NCBI RefSeq assembly: GCF_049803835.1
Contig: NZ_JBNAGK010000014.1
Coordinates: 85,340 to 149,339, forward strand
Reading direction: 5' to 3'
From: Pacificoceanicola sp049803835
Lineage (GTDB): Bacteria; Pseudomonadota; Alphaproteobacteria; Rhodobacterales; Rhodobacteraceae
Length of the DNA stretch: 64,000 nt
The position numbers were made by a program, and so were the translations under genes. The notes under the pieces were generated by a model. It searched no databases, had not been told where the DNA came from, and saw only the letters and a program-made list of their open reading frames with translations. Of this stretch, positions 25,715 to 33,691 are shown in pieces; the first letter of the stretch is position 1, and each line of letters begins with the position of its first letter.

Positions 25715-27097
25715 TCATTCCGTCAGCACCACGCCAGCCGTGGCCGAGAAGGTCAGCCAGACGGTGTCTTGCCAGGTGATGTCGCGCCGGGCGATGCGGC
25801 GGGTGTTGGTGACCTGGCTCTTCACCATCAATCCGTCCGCCAGTTCGACGTGATAGGTCGAGATGTTGCCGAGATATCCGATGTCGATGACCGTGCCCTT
25901 GAGCGTGTTGGCCGCGCCGACGGGTTTGGTCCTGGAGATGTTGAGCTTCTCCGGCCGCAGCGCCAGAGTCACCTCCAGCCCGTCCAACTCCGGATCGCCA
26001 TTGGCGACGATCAGGTCCGGCTGACCCTCGGCCCAGGTCAGGACAAGGCCGCCCTCCGGGATGTCCTCGGCGGTCTCGATGGGTTTCGCGGTGGCAATTT
26101 CCTCGGGGGTGGGCGCGGGAAGCCGTTTCTGTTCCGGCACCTCGACCCGTTCGCCAAGAACCGGAGCGAGGATGTTATCGTGCAGCCACTTGCCATAGGC
26201 GTTGGGCTGCGGACGGCGTGCGTCGTCTTCCGGCGCGGGCGCTTGCGGATCAGCGACCTGCGGCTCCGGGACTTTCTCCGGCTCGGTGCCCGGCAGCGGA
26301 GCAGTGGTCGCGCCGCGGGCCCTGGCCGTGCCCTTGATCAGGTTCACGTCGCCGATGAAGTCGGCAACGTAAATGCTGTTCGGCGCCTCGTAGATCACGT
26401 CCGGCGTTGCGACCTGCACGAGCCGTCCCTCGTCCATGACGGCGACGCGCGAGGCCACGGTCATCGCCTCTTCCTGGTCGTGGGTCACGATGACGAAAGT
26501 GGTGCCGGTCTTTTCCTGGATGTCCATCAACTCGAACTGGGTCTCCTCGCGGAGCTTCTTGTCGAGCGCGCCGAGCGGCTCGTCGAGCAGCAGCAGCTTC
26601 GGCGCCTTGGCGAGCGAGCGGGCCAGGGCAACCCGCTGGCGCTGGCCGCCAGAAATCTGGTGGGGTTTTCGCTTGGCGAACTTGGTCAGGCGCGTCAGTC
26701 GAAGCATCTCCTCGACCCGCGCCTCGATGGTCGCCTTGTCCTTCGACTCGCGCTTGAGGCCGAAGGCGATGTTCTCCCAAACGGAGAGATGCGGGAAGAG
26801 CGCGTAGCTCTGGAACATCATGTTCACGGCCCGCTTGTTCGGGGGCACGTCGTCGATGACCTGCCCGCCGAGCAGGATGTTGCCCTCGGTCGGGGTCTCG
26901 AATCCCGCCAGCATCCGCATCATCGTCGTCTTGCCGCAGCCCGAAGGGCCGAGCAGCGCGAAGAATTCTCTCTCAAAAATCTTGAGCGACAGGTTGTCGA
27001 TCGCGGTAAAGTCGCCGAACCGCTTGGTCACGTTGCGAAATTCGATCAGCGGTTTCTGGTCCGGATCGGTCCAGGGTGCGAAAACGGATGCGGCCAT
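25715..27097 (-). CDS. potG: Polyamine ABC transporter ATPase with a long proline-rich insertion (PotG-like)
   Basis: 460 residues, about 90 longer than typical PotG/PotA. Walker A GPSGCGKT (50-57), signature SGGQRQR (149-155), Walker B LLLLDEP (168-174) and H-loop His206 are intact. After the nucleotide domain, residues about 258-350 are a Pro/Glu/Ala-rich insert that interrupts the TOBE region, which resumes with LALRPEKLNIS (378-388). The insert has no recognisable domain. Position within potF-G-H-I supports polyamine import; the insert may affect regulation or partner contacts. Confidence 0.9.
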   Translation of the reverse strand: MAASVFAPWTDPDQKPLIEFRNVTKRFGDFTAIDNLSLKIFEREFFALLGPSGCGKTTMMRMLAGFETPTEGNILLGGQVIDDVPPNKRAVNMMFQSYALFPHLSVWENIAFGLKRESKDKATIEARVEEMLRLTRLTKFAKRKPHQISGGQRQRVALARSLAKAPKLLLLDEPLGALDKKLREETQFELMDIQEKTGTTFVIVTHDQEEAMTVASRVAVMDEGRLVQVATPDVIYEAPNSIYVADFIGDVNLIKGTARARGATTAPLPGTEPEKVPEPQVADPQAPAPEDDARRPQPNAYGKWLHDNILAPVLGERVEVPEQKRLPAPTPEEIATAKPIETAEDIPEGGLVLTWAEGQPDLIVANGDPELDGLEVTLALRPEKLNISRTKPVGAANTLKGTVIDIGYLGNISTYHVELADGLMVKSQVTNTRRIARRDITWQDTVWLTFSATAGVVLTE

Positions 27098-27114
27098 GGG
27101 GGCTCCCGGTCGTG

Positions 27115-27145
27115 AAAAGCCGCGCGGGAAAAAGAGCCCGCGCGG
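27115..27145 (-). terminator. Hairpin between potF and potG (attenuator-like)
   Basis: On the minus strand the stem CCGCGCGGG/CCCGCGCGG surrounds an 8-nt loop and is followed by G, C and TTTT. It sits in the 81-bp gap after potF. Such hairpins often let the binding-protein gene be expressed above the transporter genes by partial termination or 3'-end protection. Confidence 0.7.
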
Positions 27146-27178
27146 GGGTGTTGCGTCAAATCACTGTGACAGGGCGCA

Positions 27179-28261
27179 TCAGGTGCCCGACTTGACCTTG
27201 GTCCAGAGGCGCGTGACCGTGCGGTTCAGCTTCTGGTCGTAGGGCGAGACGGTGTAGAGGTTCTCGAGGGTCGCCTCGTCCGGATAGATCGCGGTGTCGC
27301 CGATCACATCCTCGTTCAGGAACTCCTGCGACGCCTTGTTGCCGTTGGCATAATAGACGTAGTTGGAGGCCGCGGCCATGTTTTGCGGGTCCATGATGAA
27401 GTTCAGGAACTTGTGCGCCGCGTCCGGGTTCGGCGCGTCAACCGGGATCGCCATGTTGTCGAACCACATCAGAGCGCCTTCCTTCGGCGCGTTGTAAGCG
27501 ACCTCGACACCGTTGTCCGCCGCGGCTGCGCGGTCGCGGGCCTGAAGGATGTCACCGGACCAGCCGAAGGCAACGCAGATGTCGCCGTTCGCCAGCGCGT
27601 TGATGTACTCCGAGGAGTGGAACTTGGAGATGTAGGGACGAACCGCCATCAGCACCTCTTCGGTGCCCTCGATGTCGGCCACGTCCTGGCTGTCCGGGTT
27701 CTTGCCCTGGTAGGTCAGGACCGCCGGAAGCACCTCTTGCGGCGTGTCGAGCATGTAGACGCCGCAGGACGCCAGCTTTTCCATGTTCGCGGGGTCGAAG
27801 ATCAGCGCGAGGCTGTCTATGGGCGCGTCCTCGCCGAGGACTTCCTTCACTTTGGGAACGTTCACACCGATGCCGGTGGTGCCCCACATGTAGTTGATCG
27901 CGTATTCGTTTCCGGGGTCGTACTTGGCCACGCGCTCGTTGATCACGTCCCACATGTTCACGAGGTTCGGCAGCTTGTCCTTGTCCAGTTTCTGGAAGGC
28001 CCCGGCCATGATCTGGCGCTGCAGGAATGTGCCGGTCGGCACCACCACATCGTAACCAGAGCCGCCTGCAAGCATCTTGGTTTCCAGGAGTTCGTTGCTG
28101 TCGAAGACGTCATAGATCAGGTCGATGCCGGTTTCCGTCTCGAACTTCTCGAGCAGGCTCTCGTCGATGTAATCCGACCAGTTGTAGACGCGGACTTCCT
28201 CGGCGGCGGCCATTCCGGCCACGAGCGCGAGGCCGGCGGTGCAAGTCATCAGGGTTTTCAT
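27179..28261 (-). CDS. potF: Periplasmic putrescine/spermidine-binding protein (PotF-like)
   Basis: 360 residues. Signal peptide KTLMTCTAGLALVAGMAAA followed by EEVRVYNWSDYID, the standard PotD/PotF mature N-terminus. Further family motifs are YDVVVPTGTFLQRQ, YMWGTTGIGVN and CVAFGWSGDILQA. It captures polyamine in the periplasm for PotGHI. ATG at 28261 follows AAGGGAGCC; the upstream start at 28282 is less likely. First gene of the operon, preceded by the TTTGATCAAA palindrome. Confidence 0.93.
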   Translation of the reverse strand: MKTLMTCTAGLALVAGMAAAEEVRVYNWSDYIDESLLEKFETETGIDLIYDVFDSNELLETKMLAGGSGYDVVVPTGTFLQRQIMAGAFQKLDKDKLPNLVNMWDVINERVAKYDPGNEYAINYMWGTTGIGVNVPKVKEVLGEDAPIDSLALIFDPANMEKLASCGVYMLDTPQEVLPAVLTYQGKNPDSQDVADIEGTEEVLMAVRPYISKFHSSEYINALANGDICVAFGWSGDILQARDRAAAADNGVEVAYNAPKEGALMWFDNMAIPVDAPNPDAAHKFLNFIMDPQNMAAASNYVYYANGNKASQEFLNEDVIGDTAIYPDEATLENLYTVSPYDQKLNRTVTRLWTKVKSGT

Positions 28262-28309
28262 GGTTTGGCTCCCTTGGGTCATTGGGGTCTTGCGCCCCTT
28301 GGCCTCTGA

Positions 28310-28321
28310 ATTTGATCAAAT
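28310..28321. promoter_or_regulatory. Candidate GntR operator, potF side
   Basis: Perfect 12-bp palindrome ATTTGATCAAAT, 49-60 bp upstream of the potF ATG and within the divergent potF/GntR region. A near copy (ATTTGATCATAT) lies in the promoter of the aminotransferase on the other side of the regulator gene. Two copies flanking the local regulator make it the likely operator. Confidence 0.65.
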
Positions 28322-28416
28322 GCCGCCTTGCTTGGCAAGCGTTTCGATGTTTCCATGCCATGGGGCGCGGTGCAAGATGTGGCTGCGCGGTGATTGGGCG
28401 GGTTGCGGAGCCGGTG

Positions 28417-29088
28417 ATGAATATTCAGGCAGGCAGGGGGAGTGGCGCAGGTCTTCCGGTGCACGAGCAGGTCTACCGACGGTTGCGGGACATGGTGCTG
28501 TTCGGCGATCTTGCCCCGGGGCAGGCGGTCACGATCCAGGGCCTTGTTGCGGAACTCGACACTGGAATGACACCCGTTCGGGAGGCGCTGCGTCGGTTGA
28601 CGGCGGAAGGCGCGATGGAAGCGCTCGGCAACCGAAGGATCGTGGTGCCGGAACTCGGTGCGGCGGCGATCCGGGAATTGACGGAGGCGCGGATCGCCCT
28701 TGAACCGCTACTGGCGAGCAAGGCCGCCCGGCGGGCGACGGATGGCGACGTGGCGGCGCTTGCCGCGATAGACGCCGCACTGGATCAGGCCATCGCGCGC
28801 GGGGACATAGGCGCGTACCTGAAGGAAAACTACCAGTTTCACGTGTATCTGAACGATCTGGCGCAGGCGCCGATCGTCACGGCCATGGTCGAAGGGCTCT
28901 GGCTGCGCTTCGGGCCATCGCTGCGCGTGGTGTGCGGACAGGTCGGCACACGCAACCTGCCGGACCGTCACAAGGAACTGCTCGCGGCCCTGTCCCGGCG
29001 TGACGGCGCAGAGGCCGCGCGGGCCATGGAGAGCGACGTATGTCAGGGGATGGACCTGATCCTCGGGGGCCTCCCGCCGCAGGACTGA
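28417..29088 (+). CDS. GntR family transcriptional regulator (FCD type)
   Basis: 223 residues. N-terminal winged helix (VYRRLRDMVLFGDLAPGQAVTIQGL and TPVREALRRLTAEGAME), then a C-terminal all-helical FCD ligand domain with the metal-site type motif FHVYLNDLAQAP and DRHKELLAALSRRD. ATG at 28417 follows GCGGAG. It sits between the polyamine uptake operon (divergent) and the aminotransferase (same strand, 86 nt on) and probably represses both in the absence of a polyamine-derived ligand. Confidence 0.87.
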   Translation: MNIQAGRGSGAGLPVHEQVYRRLRDMVLFGDLAPGQAVTIQGLVAELDTGMTPVREALRRLTAEGAMEALGNRRIVVPELGAAAIRELTEARIALEPLLASKAARRATDGDVAALAAIDAALDQAIARGDIGAYLKENYQFHVYLNDLAQAPIVTAMVEGLWLRFGPSLRVVCGQVGTRNLPDRHKELLAALSRRDGAEAARAMESDVCQGMDLILGGLPPQD

Positions 29089-29115
29089 TTGCCGCGCGTC
29101 GACCCGGCGATTCGA

Positions 29116-29143
29116 TTGACAGTGCGGAATTTGATCATATTCT
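29116..29143 (+). promoter_or_regulatory. Sigma70-type promoter with embedded operator, aminotransferase gene
   Basis: TTGACA (29116-29121), a 16-bp spacer and TATTCT (29138-29143). The palindrome-like ATTTGATCATAT (29129-29140) covers the spacer and enters the -10, a position that would block polymerase. This fits repression by the adjacent GntR protein. Confidence 0.65.
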
Positions 29144-29174
29144 TCGGACAAGCTGAATTCGAAGGAGATCCGCC

Positions 29175-30578
29175 ATGCCGAATCTGTCGACAAACACACC
29201 CACCGCAGAGTTGCAGGCTGCCGATGCGGCGCACCACATGCACCCGTTCACCCATGCCGCCGGGCTGGCGAAGAAGGGCGCGCGGATCATCACCCGGGCC
29301 GAGGGCGTCTGGCTCAATGACAGCGAAGGGCATCGCATCCTCGACGGCATGGCGGGACTGTGGTGCGTGAACGTCGGTTACGGTCGCGAGACGTTGGTGG
29401 AAGCGGCTGCCAAGCAGATGCGTGAACTGCCGTTCTACAACACCTTTTTCCAGACCTCCCACGTTCCGGCCATCGCGCTGGCGGAGCGGCTGGCGCAGCT
29501 GGCGCCGGGCGATCTCAACCACGTATTCTACTCCTGCTCCGGTTCGGAGGCCAATGACACGAACCTGCGGCTCGTGCGCACCTACTGGGCCGAAAAGGGT
29601 CAGCCGGACAAGCAGTGGATCATTTCCCGCTGGAACGCTTACCACGGATCGTCGGTCGGCTCCGGCTCGCTGGGCGGGATGAAGGGCATCCACGCGCAGG
29701 GCGGCATGCCCATTCCCGGCATCGCCTACATCGACCAGCCGAACTGGTGGTCCGAAGGCGGGGATCTCTCGCCGGAAGAATTCGGCCTCGAACGCGCCCG
29801 GCAGCTGGAGGCAAAGATCCTCGAGCTTGGCCCGGAGAACGTCGCGGCTTTCATCGCGGAACCGGTGCAGGGTGCGGGCGGCGTGATCGTGCCGCCGGAC
29901 ACCTACTGGCCGGAGATCCAGCGCATCGTCGACCAGTACGGAATCCTGCTGATCGCCGACGAGGTGATCTGCGGGTTCGGGCGCACGGGCAACTGGTTCG
30001 GTTCGCAGACCATGGGCATCCGCCCCGACATCATGACCGTGGCGAAGGGGCTCTCCTCCGGCTATCAGCCGATCGGCGGCAGCATCCTGTCGGACAAGGT
30101 CGCCGAGGTCATCGGCAACTGCGAGTTCAACCACGGCTACACCTACTCGGGGCACCCGGTGGCCTGCGCCGTGGCGCTGGAGAACCTGCGTATCCTCGAC
30201 GATGAGGGTATCGTCACCCGCGTGCGCGAGGAGACCGGCCCGTACCTCAAGGAGAAGTTCGAGAGTCTGACCGAGCATCCGCTGGTCGGCGAGGCGAAGA
30301 TCGTCGGCATGATGGGCAGCATCGCGCTGACTCCGGATAAGGCGTCGCGTGCCGCGTTCGAAGCCGAGGCAGGGACTGTCGGATACATCACGCGCGAGCG
30401 GTGCTTTGCCAACAACCTGATCATGCGACACGTGGGCGACCGGATGATCATCTCGCCGCCTCTGGTGATCTCGAAGGACGAGATCGACGAGCTGATCAAG
30501 CGGGCCTGGCAGTCGCTGGACGAGGCGCACGTCAAGCTGAAGGACGAGGGCCTGATGAAGGCGGCTGTCCGGAACTAA
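29175..30578 (+). CDS. spuC: Class III aminotransferase, putrescine-pyruvate type (SpuC-like)
   Basis: 467 residues, fold-type I PLP enzyme. Key motifs are FYSCSGSEANDTNLRLVR (phosphate binding), AFIAEPVQGAGGV, LLIADEVICGFGRTG with the cofactor Asp, and VAKGLSSGYQPIGG holding the Schiff-base Lys. It belongs to the omega-aminotransferase group that moves the amino group of putrescine or similar amines to pyruvate. AAGGAG lies just before the ATG. Context with pot genes and an amine oxidase supports polyamine catabolism; taurine- or beta-alanine-type substrates remain possible. Confidence 0.88.
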   Translation: MPNLSTNTPTAELQAADAAHHMHPFTHAAGLAKKGARIITRAEGVWLNDSEGHRILDGMAGLWCVNVGYGRETLVEAAAKQMRELPFYNTFFQTSHVPAIALAERLAQLAPGDLNHVFYSCSGSEANDTNLRLVRTYWAEKGQPDKQWIISRWNAYHGSSVGSGSLGGMKGIHAQGGMPIPGIAYIDQPNWWSEGGDLSPEEFGLERARQLEAKILELGPENVAAFIAEPVQGAGGVIVPPDTYWPEIQRIVDQYGILLIADEVICGFGRTGNWFGSQTMGIRPDIMTVAKGLSSGYQPIGGSILSDKVAEVIGNCEFNHGYTYSGHPVACAVALENLRILDDEGIVTRVREETGPYLKEKFESLTEHPLVGEAKIVGMMGSIALTPDKASRAAFEAEAGTVGYITRERCFANNLIMRHVGDRMIISPPLVISKDEIDELIKRAWQSLDEAHVKLKDEGLMKAAVRN

Positions 30579-30582
30579 AGAG

Positions 30583-30674
30583 TCCCGCCTTAAACCTGAG
30601 CCACAAATACCCTGTCGCACCTGCGGTGCTATCGGGACATTTGTGGCGCAGGATGATTGAGGTAAAAGGCGGGA
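30583..30674. repeat. 92-bp long imperfect inverted repeat
   Basis: Outer arms TCCCGCCTTAAACCT (30583-30597) and AGGTAAAAGGCGGGA (30660-30674) differ at two positions. Inner arms GCCACAAAT (30600-30608) and ATTTGTGGC (30639-30647) are perfect, and GCACC/GGTGC close a 3-nt loop at 30622-30624. The whole element folds into one long hairpin. It lacks a T-run, so it is not a plain terminator; a MITE- or REP-like element is possible. Confidence 0.65.
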
Positions 30675-30705
30675 CGCTGTAAGTCCGTTCTGGCGTGGGA
30701 AATCA

Positions 30706-30731
30706 AACGCCCCGGTTCGTGCCGGGGCGTT
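30706..30731. terminator. Terminator hairpin shared by convergent genes
   Basis: Stem AACGCCCCGG/CCGGGGCGTT with loop TTCGTG. Read leftwards it is followed by TTTGATTT and lies directly after the VPLPA-CTERM gene; it may also serve the aminotransferase from the other side. Confidence 0.75.
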
Positions 30732-30735
30732 GCGT

Positions 30736-31329
30736 TCACGCCTTGCGGCGGCGCACCAGGGCGAGGATTCCGAGCGCACCGGCCAGGACCGGAAGACCCG
30801 CGGGGAGCGGGACAGGGCTGACAAGTTCAAGCGTAAAGGCCTGCCCCCAACCGGACGAGCTGACGTAATCCGTGGAACAGCAAGCCCCGGTCAGCCCGCC
30901 GTTGTCGCCCCAGAACCCGATGTGAATCCGATCGTCTCCGGGTATCGTCGTGGCTGGCCAGAATGTCGCGCTGCCGCCCATGTGGTTGGTGTAATACGCG
31001 GGCGCGATGAATGTCCCGGCGGCGGAGTTCGACCACAGGTGCTTGTCGAAGGACGTGAGCATGTCGAGGAGCGAAAAGCCGGAGGCCGGCCGGAAAAAGT
31101 CGGCAACGGACCCGATGGTCATTTTCATCGTGACGTCGCCGCCATAGGTCCCGAGATCCGCAGCAATGTAATTGGCGTCCCCCGAAGTTCCGTAGCCGGT
31201 TCCATAGTTGCTCGCCGTAAACGGGACACTCCCATCGTTCCGGGCGATCAGGGTCGCGGCTGCGGCTGGAATGGCGGACGTCGCAAGACAGAACATGATT
31301 GCAGCGACGTGGCGGACGTTGGACAACAT
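30736..31329 (-). CDS. VPLPA-CTERM sorting-domain surface protein
   Basis: 197 residues. Signal peptide ending PAAAA, a beta-rich secreted body with SFDKHLWSN and GFWGDNGGLTGACC, and a C-terminal sorting module: VPLPAG, a hydrophobic helix (LPVLAGALGILALV) and RRRKA. Such modules are recognised by an exosortase, which cleaves and anchors or releases the protein at the envelope, often with exopolysaccharide. No exosortase gene is in the window. ATG at 31329 follows a G-rich ribosome site. A second protein of this class is at 62.7 kb. Confidence 0.82.
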   Translation of the reverse strand: MLSNVRHVAAIMFCLATSAIPAAAATLIARNDGSVPFTASNYGTGYGTSGDANYIAADLGTYGGDVTMKMTIGSVADFFRPASGFSLLDMLTSFDKHLWSNSAAGTFIAPAYYTNHMGGSATFWPATTIPGDDRIHIGFWGDNGGLTGACCSTDYVSSSGWGQAFTLELVSPVPLPAGLPVLAGALGILALVRRRKA

Positions 31330-31348
31330 GGGTAATCCCCCCTTTTTT

Positions 31349-31367
31349 CTGAACAGTGAGCGTTCAG
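31349..31367. promoter_or_regulatory. CTGAAC/GTTCAG inverted repeat upstream of a VPLPA-CTERM gene
   Basis: Arms CTGAAC (31349-31354) and GTTCAG (31362-31367) with a 7-nt spacer, 20 bp upstream of the start codon. Could be an operator or a leader hairpin. No regulator assigned. Confidence 0.35.
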
Positions 31368-31431
31368 GGTGGAGGGATCGTCCCTTTGAGACAAGCCTTT
31401 GAAGGTTGTCAGGCTTGCCCTGGCTCGACCA

Positions 31432-32154
31432 TCAGGCCTTGATCCAGGCCTTCGCCCCTTCGAAGTCATCGGCGTCAAAGTACTTGGTCTTTGCCCCGGA
31501 CACCGCGCCGAGGACGCTCTGGCCCAGCCGCTGCCACGCCTTGTCGCCGACGATGGCGGCACGGTCGATCAGATCATAGTGGTTGCGAGCGATGGCGAAA
31601 TGCGCCCGCAGCCCGGCGAGTCCCTGCCAGCCATCGAACTCGCGCAGGTCGAGAAGCAGCCTGAACCGGTCGTTGTTCCGGACGAAGGCATTCATGTCCT
31701 GCTCTTCGTCGTCCATCACCTTCGGATCGAGCTTGCCGAGCAGAGCGACATGCAGCACTCCGTCACCGAGATCGGTCTGGTGCACCGAGCCGAGCGATTG
31801 CGAGAGCCAGCGCCGGGCGTCCTCCTCCTCGCGCGGCAGGAACACCCCCACCGGGCAGGGCGAGAGGATCGACAGCCCGCGTGCCATGCGCGGAATCCAG
31901 CCCGGTTTGGCGACGAGCGCAAGCCGGTCGAACCCGTTCCAGTGCCGCATCCCGAACTCGGCGTCGTCGAGCAGCGCTTTCAGGCTGAACTCCGTGTCGT
32001 CGGCGAGAATGGTCAGGGCGCGGATGTGGGCGTGCTCCTCGATCGCACGGTCCATGGCGGGTATCAGAACGTCCTTGTAGTCGTCATCGGTGACTTTGCC
32101 CGAGACGCGTACTTCGTAGTGACCGGCCGTGGGGAGGGGGGTGACGGTGATCAT
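31432..32154 (-). CDS. Double SpoIIAA-like (STAS-fold) protein
   Basis: 240 residues made of two similar halves. The first (1-120) has YEVRVSGKVTDDDYKDVLIPAMDRAI and the second (about 130-240) HVALLGKLDP and RFRLLLDLREFDGWQ, both typical of the SpoIIAA-like family. These small alpha/beta domains are thought to bind ligands or partners; no enzyme activity is known. GGAGAACGATC precedes the ATG. Third gene downstream of the persulfide dioxygenase, 126 nt after the rhodanese. Confidence 0.8.
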   Translation of the reverse strand: MITVTPLPTAGHYEVRVSGKVTDDDYKDVLIPAMDRAIEEHAHIRALTILADDTEFSLKALLDDAEFGMRHWNGFDRLALVAKPGWIPRMARGLSILSPCPVGVFLPREEEDARRWLSQSLGSVHQTDLGDGVLHVALLGKLDPKVMDDEEQDMNAFVRNNDRFRLLLDLREFDGWQGLAGLRAHFAIARNHYDLIDRAAIVGDKAWQRLGQSVLGAVSGAKTKYFDADDFEGAKAWIKA

Positions 32155-32280
32155 GATCGTTCTCCTGTCAGAGGGCAGCAGTGCCCTTGCGACAAAAGAT
32201 GCGCCGTCGGTCCTGTCATTTCAATGATCTCGGACAAGGTTGGCGCCCCGCCAGACCGGGACGCCGGGTTCGGCACGCTG

Positions 32281-32658
32281 CTACGGCTGGACCATCTGCG
32301 GCGCGCCCGTGGCCATGTTGGTGCCCATGTAGGGCTTCTGCGCACTCTTCCACGCGCCGAAGCCGCCCTCCATGTGGGCGATCCTGTCAAAGCCCTCGGC
32401 GATGGCTTTGCGCGCCACCTTTTCCGAGCGCATGCCGGAGCCGCAATGGAAGACGATGCGCTTGTCGGTCTGGCCCGGCAGGGAAGCACAATCGACGAAG
32501 GACATCGGCAGCAGCAGGGCGCCGGGGATGTGTTCGAACATGTACTCCTGAGGTGTGCGCACGTCGATCAGCACGATGTCGTGGTTTTTCAGGGCCTGCT
32601 GGACTTCGTCCACGGTCCAGGTTTCCAGTGTTGCGCCGTCGGCGGTTTCGGTTTTCAT
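32281..32658 (-). CDS. Rhodanese-like sulfurtransferase
   Basis: 125 residues, a single rhodanese domain. VLIDVRTPQEYMFEHIPGA and the active-site loop HCGSGMRS with the catalytic Cys are clear, followed by GFDRIAHMEGGFGAWK. The product moves sulfane sulfur between thiols or to sulfite/cyanide. It lies 34 nt downstream of the persulfide dioxygenase and is probably co-transcribed, which is the common arrangement for sulfide detoxification. Confidence 0.9.
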   Translation of the reverse strand: MKTETADGATLETWTVDEVQQALKNHDIVLIDVRTPQEYMFEHIPGALLLPMSFVDCASLPGQTDKRIVFHCGSGMRSEKVARKAIAEGFDRIAHMEGGFGAWKSAQKPYMGTNMATGAPQMVQP

Positions 32659-32692
32659 CGCGGTTTCCTTTTTTCTGGTGTCCGAAAGGGTG

Positions 32693-33589
32693 TCAGAACT
32701 TGTTCGCGGGGATCTTGAAGTAGCTGTGCCCGTCCGCGTCCGGCGGCGGCAATTGCCCGGCCCGCAGGTTCACCTGCAAGGCGTAGAGCATCCGATCCGG
32801 CAGGGCGAGCGTCGCGTCCCGCGCGTTGCGCAGTGCGCGGAAGTCGGCTTTCGTGACGTCGCCGCCAATATGTGCGTTGTGGCTCCGGTGCTGCGCGACG
32901 CTCGCCTCCCACGCCGGGTCCTCGCGGTCACCGACCGGCGGATAATCGTGGCCGACGAACAGACGGGTGTTGTCCGGCAACGCGAGAATGGCCTGCAAGG
33001 AACTCCAGAGGTCCTCCGAGCTGCCGCCGGGGAAGTCCGCGCGGGCTGTGCCGCTATCCACATGCATGAAGGTGTCATGCACGAAGGCGGCGTCGCCGAT
33101 CACGTAGGTGATGGAGCCAAGGGTGTGGCCGGGGCTGAGCATGACCGATACATCGAGATTGCCGAGCGCAAAGCTGTCGCCATCGGCAAACAGGCGGTCG
33201 AAATCGCGGTCCGGGTCGAAGGCGTCCGGCAGGTTGTAGATGTCGCGCCAGAGCGCCGCGATCTGGCGCACCTTCTCGCCGATGGCATTGGGCGCGCCGG
33301 TCTTTTGACGCAGCCAGTGCGAGGCCATCATGTGGTCGGCGTGGGGGTGCGTGTCGAGCACCCACTCGACGATCAGGCCCTTGTCTTTCACGAAGCGCAG
33401 CACCTTTTCGGCGCTGTCCGTTCGGGTTCGTCCATGCGCGGGGTCGAAATCTAGAACGATGTCTATCAGCGCGGCCTTCTTCGTCGCCGGGTCAGCGGCG
33501 ACGTACATGATGGACCCTGTCTCCTGGTCATGAAAGCCTGTCACCTCCGGCGACGATGCGCCGGTGGAAGGGCTTGTTCGGTTGAACAT
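32693..33589 (-). CDS. blh: Persulfide dioxygenase (ETHE1/Blh-like metallo-beta-lactamase fold)
   Basis: 298 residues. Metal motif THPHADHM (H81, H83, D85, H86), then SPGHTLGSITYVIG and FVHDTFMHVDSGTARADFPGG, the region typical of Blh/ETHE1 persulfide dioxygenases, and FVGHDYPP with the distal His. It oxidises glutathione persulfide to sulfite. AGGAGGACGTTTCC precedes the ATG at 33589. An ATTC-N8-GAAT box lies 37-52 bp upstream, the site type bound by SqrR/BigR persulfide-sensing repressors; no such regulator is in the window. Confidence 0.9.
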   Translation of the reverse strand: MFNRTSPSTGASSPEVTGFHDQETGSIMYVAADPATKKAALIDIVLDFDPAHGRTRTDSAEKVLRFVKDKGLIVEWVLDTHPHADHMMASHWLRQKTGAPNAIGEKVRQIAALWRDIYNLPDAFDPDRDFDRLFADGDSFALGNLDVSVMLSPGHTLGSITYVIGDAAFVHDTFMHVDSGTARADFPGGSSEDLWSSLQAILALPDNTRLFVGHDYPPVGDREDPAWEASVAQHRSHNAHIGGDVTKADFRALRNARDATLALPDRMLYALQVNLRAGQLPPPDADGHSYFKIPANKF

Positions 33590-33625
33590 GGAAACGTCCT
33601 CCTGTCGCGTTAGACCTGCATTTGT

Positions 33626-33641
33626 ATTCCATCTTTGGAAT
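33626..33641. promoter_or_regulatory. SqrR/BigR-type operator
   Basis: ATTC (33626-33629), eight bases, GAAT (33638-33641), with additional symmetry TTCCA/TGGAA. It matches the ATTC-N8-GAAT consensus of the persulfide-responsive repressors SqrR/BigR and lies directly upstream of the persulfide dioxygenase. Confidence 0.75.
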
Positions 33642-33691
33642 GTCAATGCGGCGACAGGCGAAAAGTTCCGGAGTTCAACCGGATCGGTGGA

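Noticed and set aside
29043..30830. 595-residue minus-strand frame
   Set aside because: Antisense of the class III aminotransferase, which has all PLP motifs on the plus strand.
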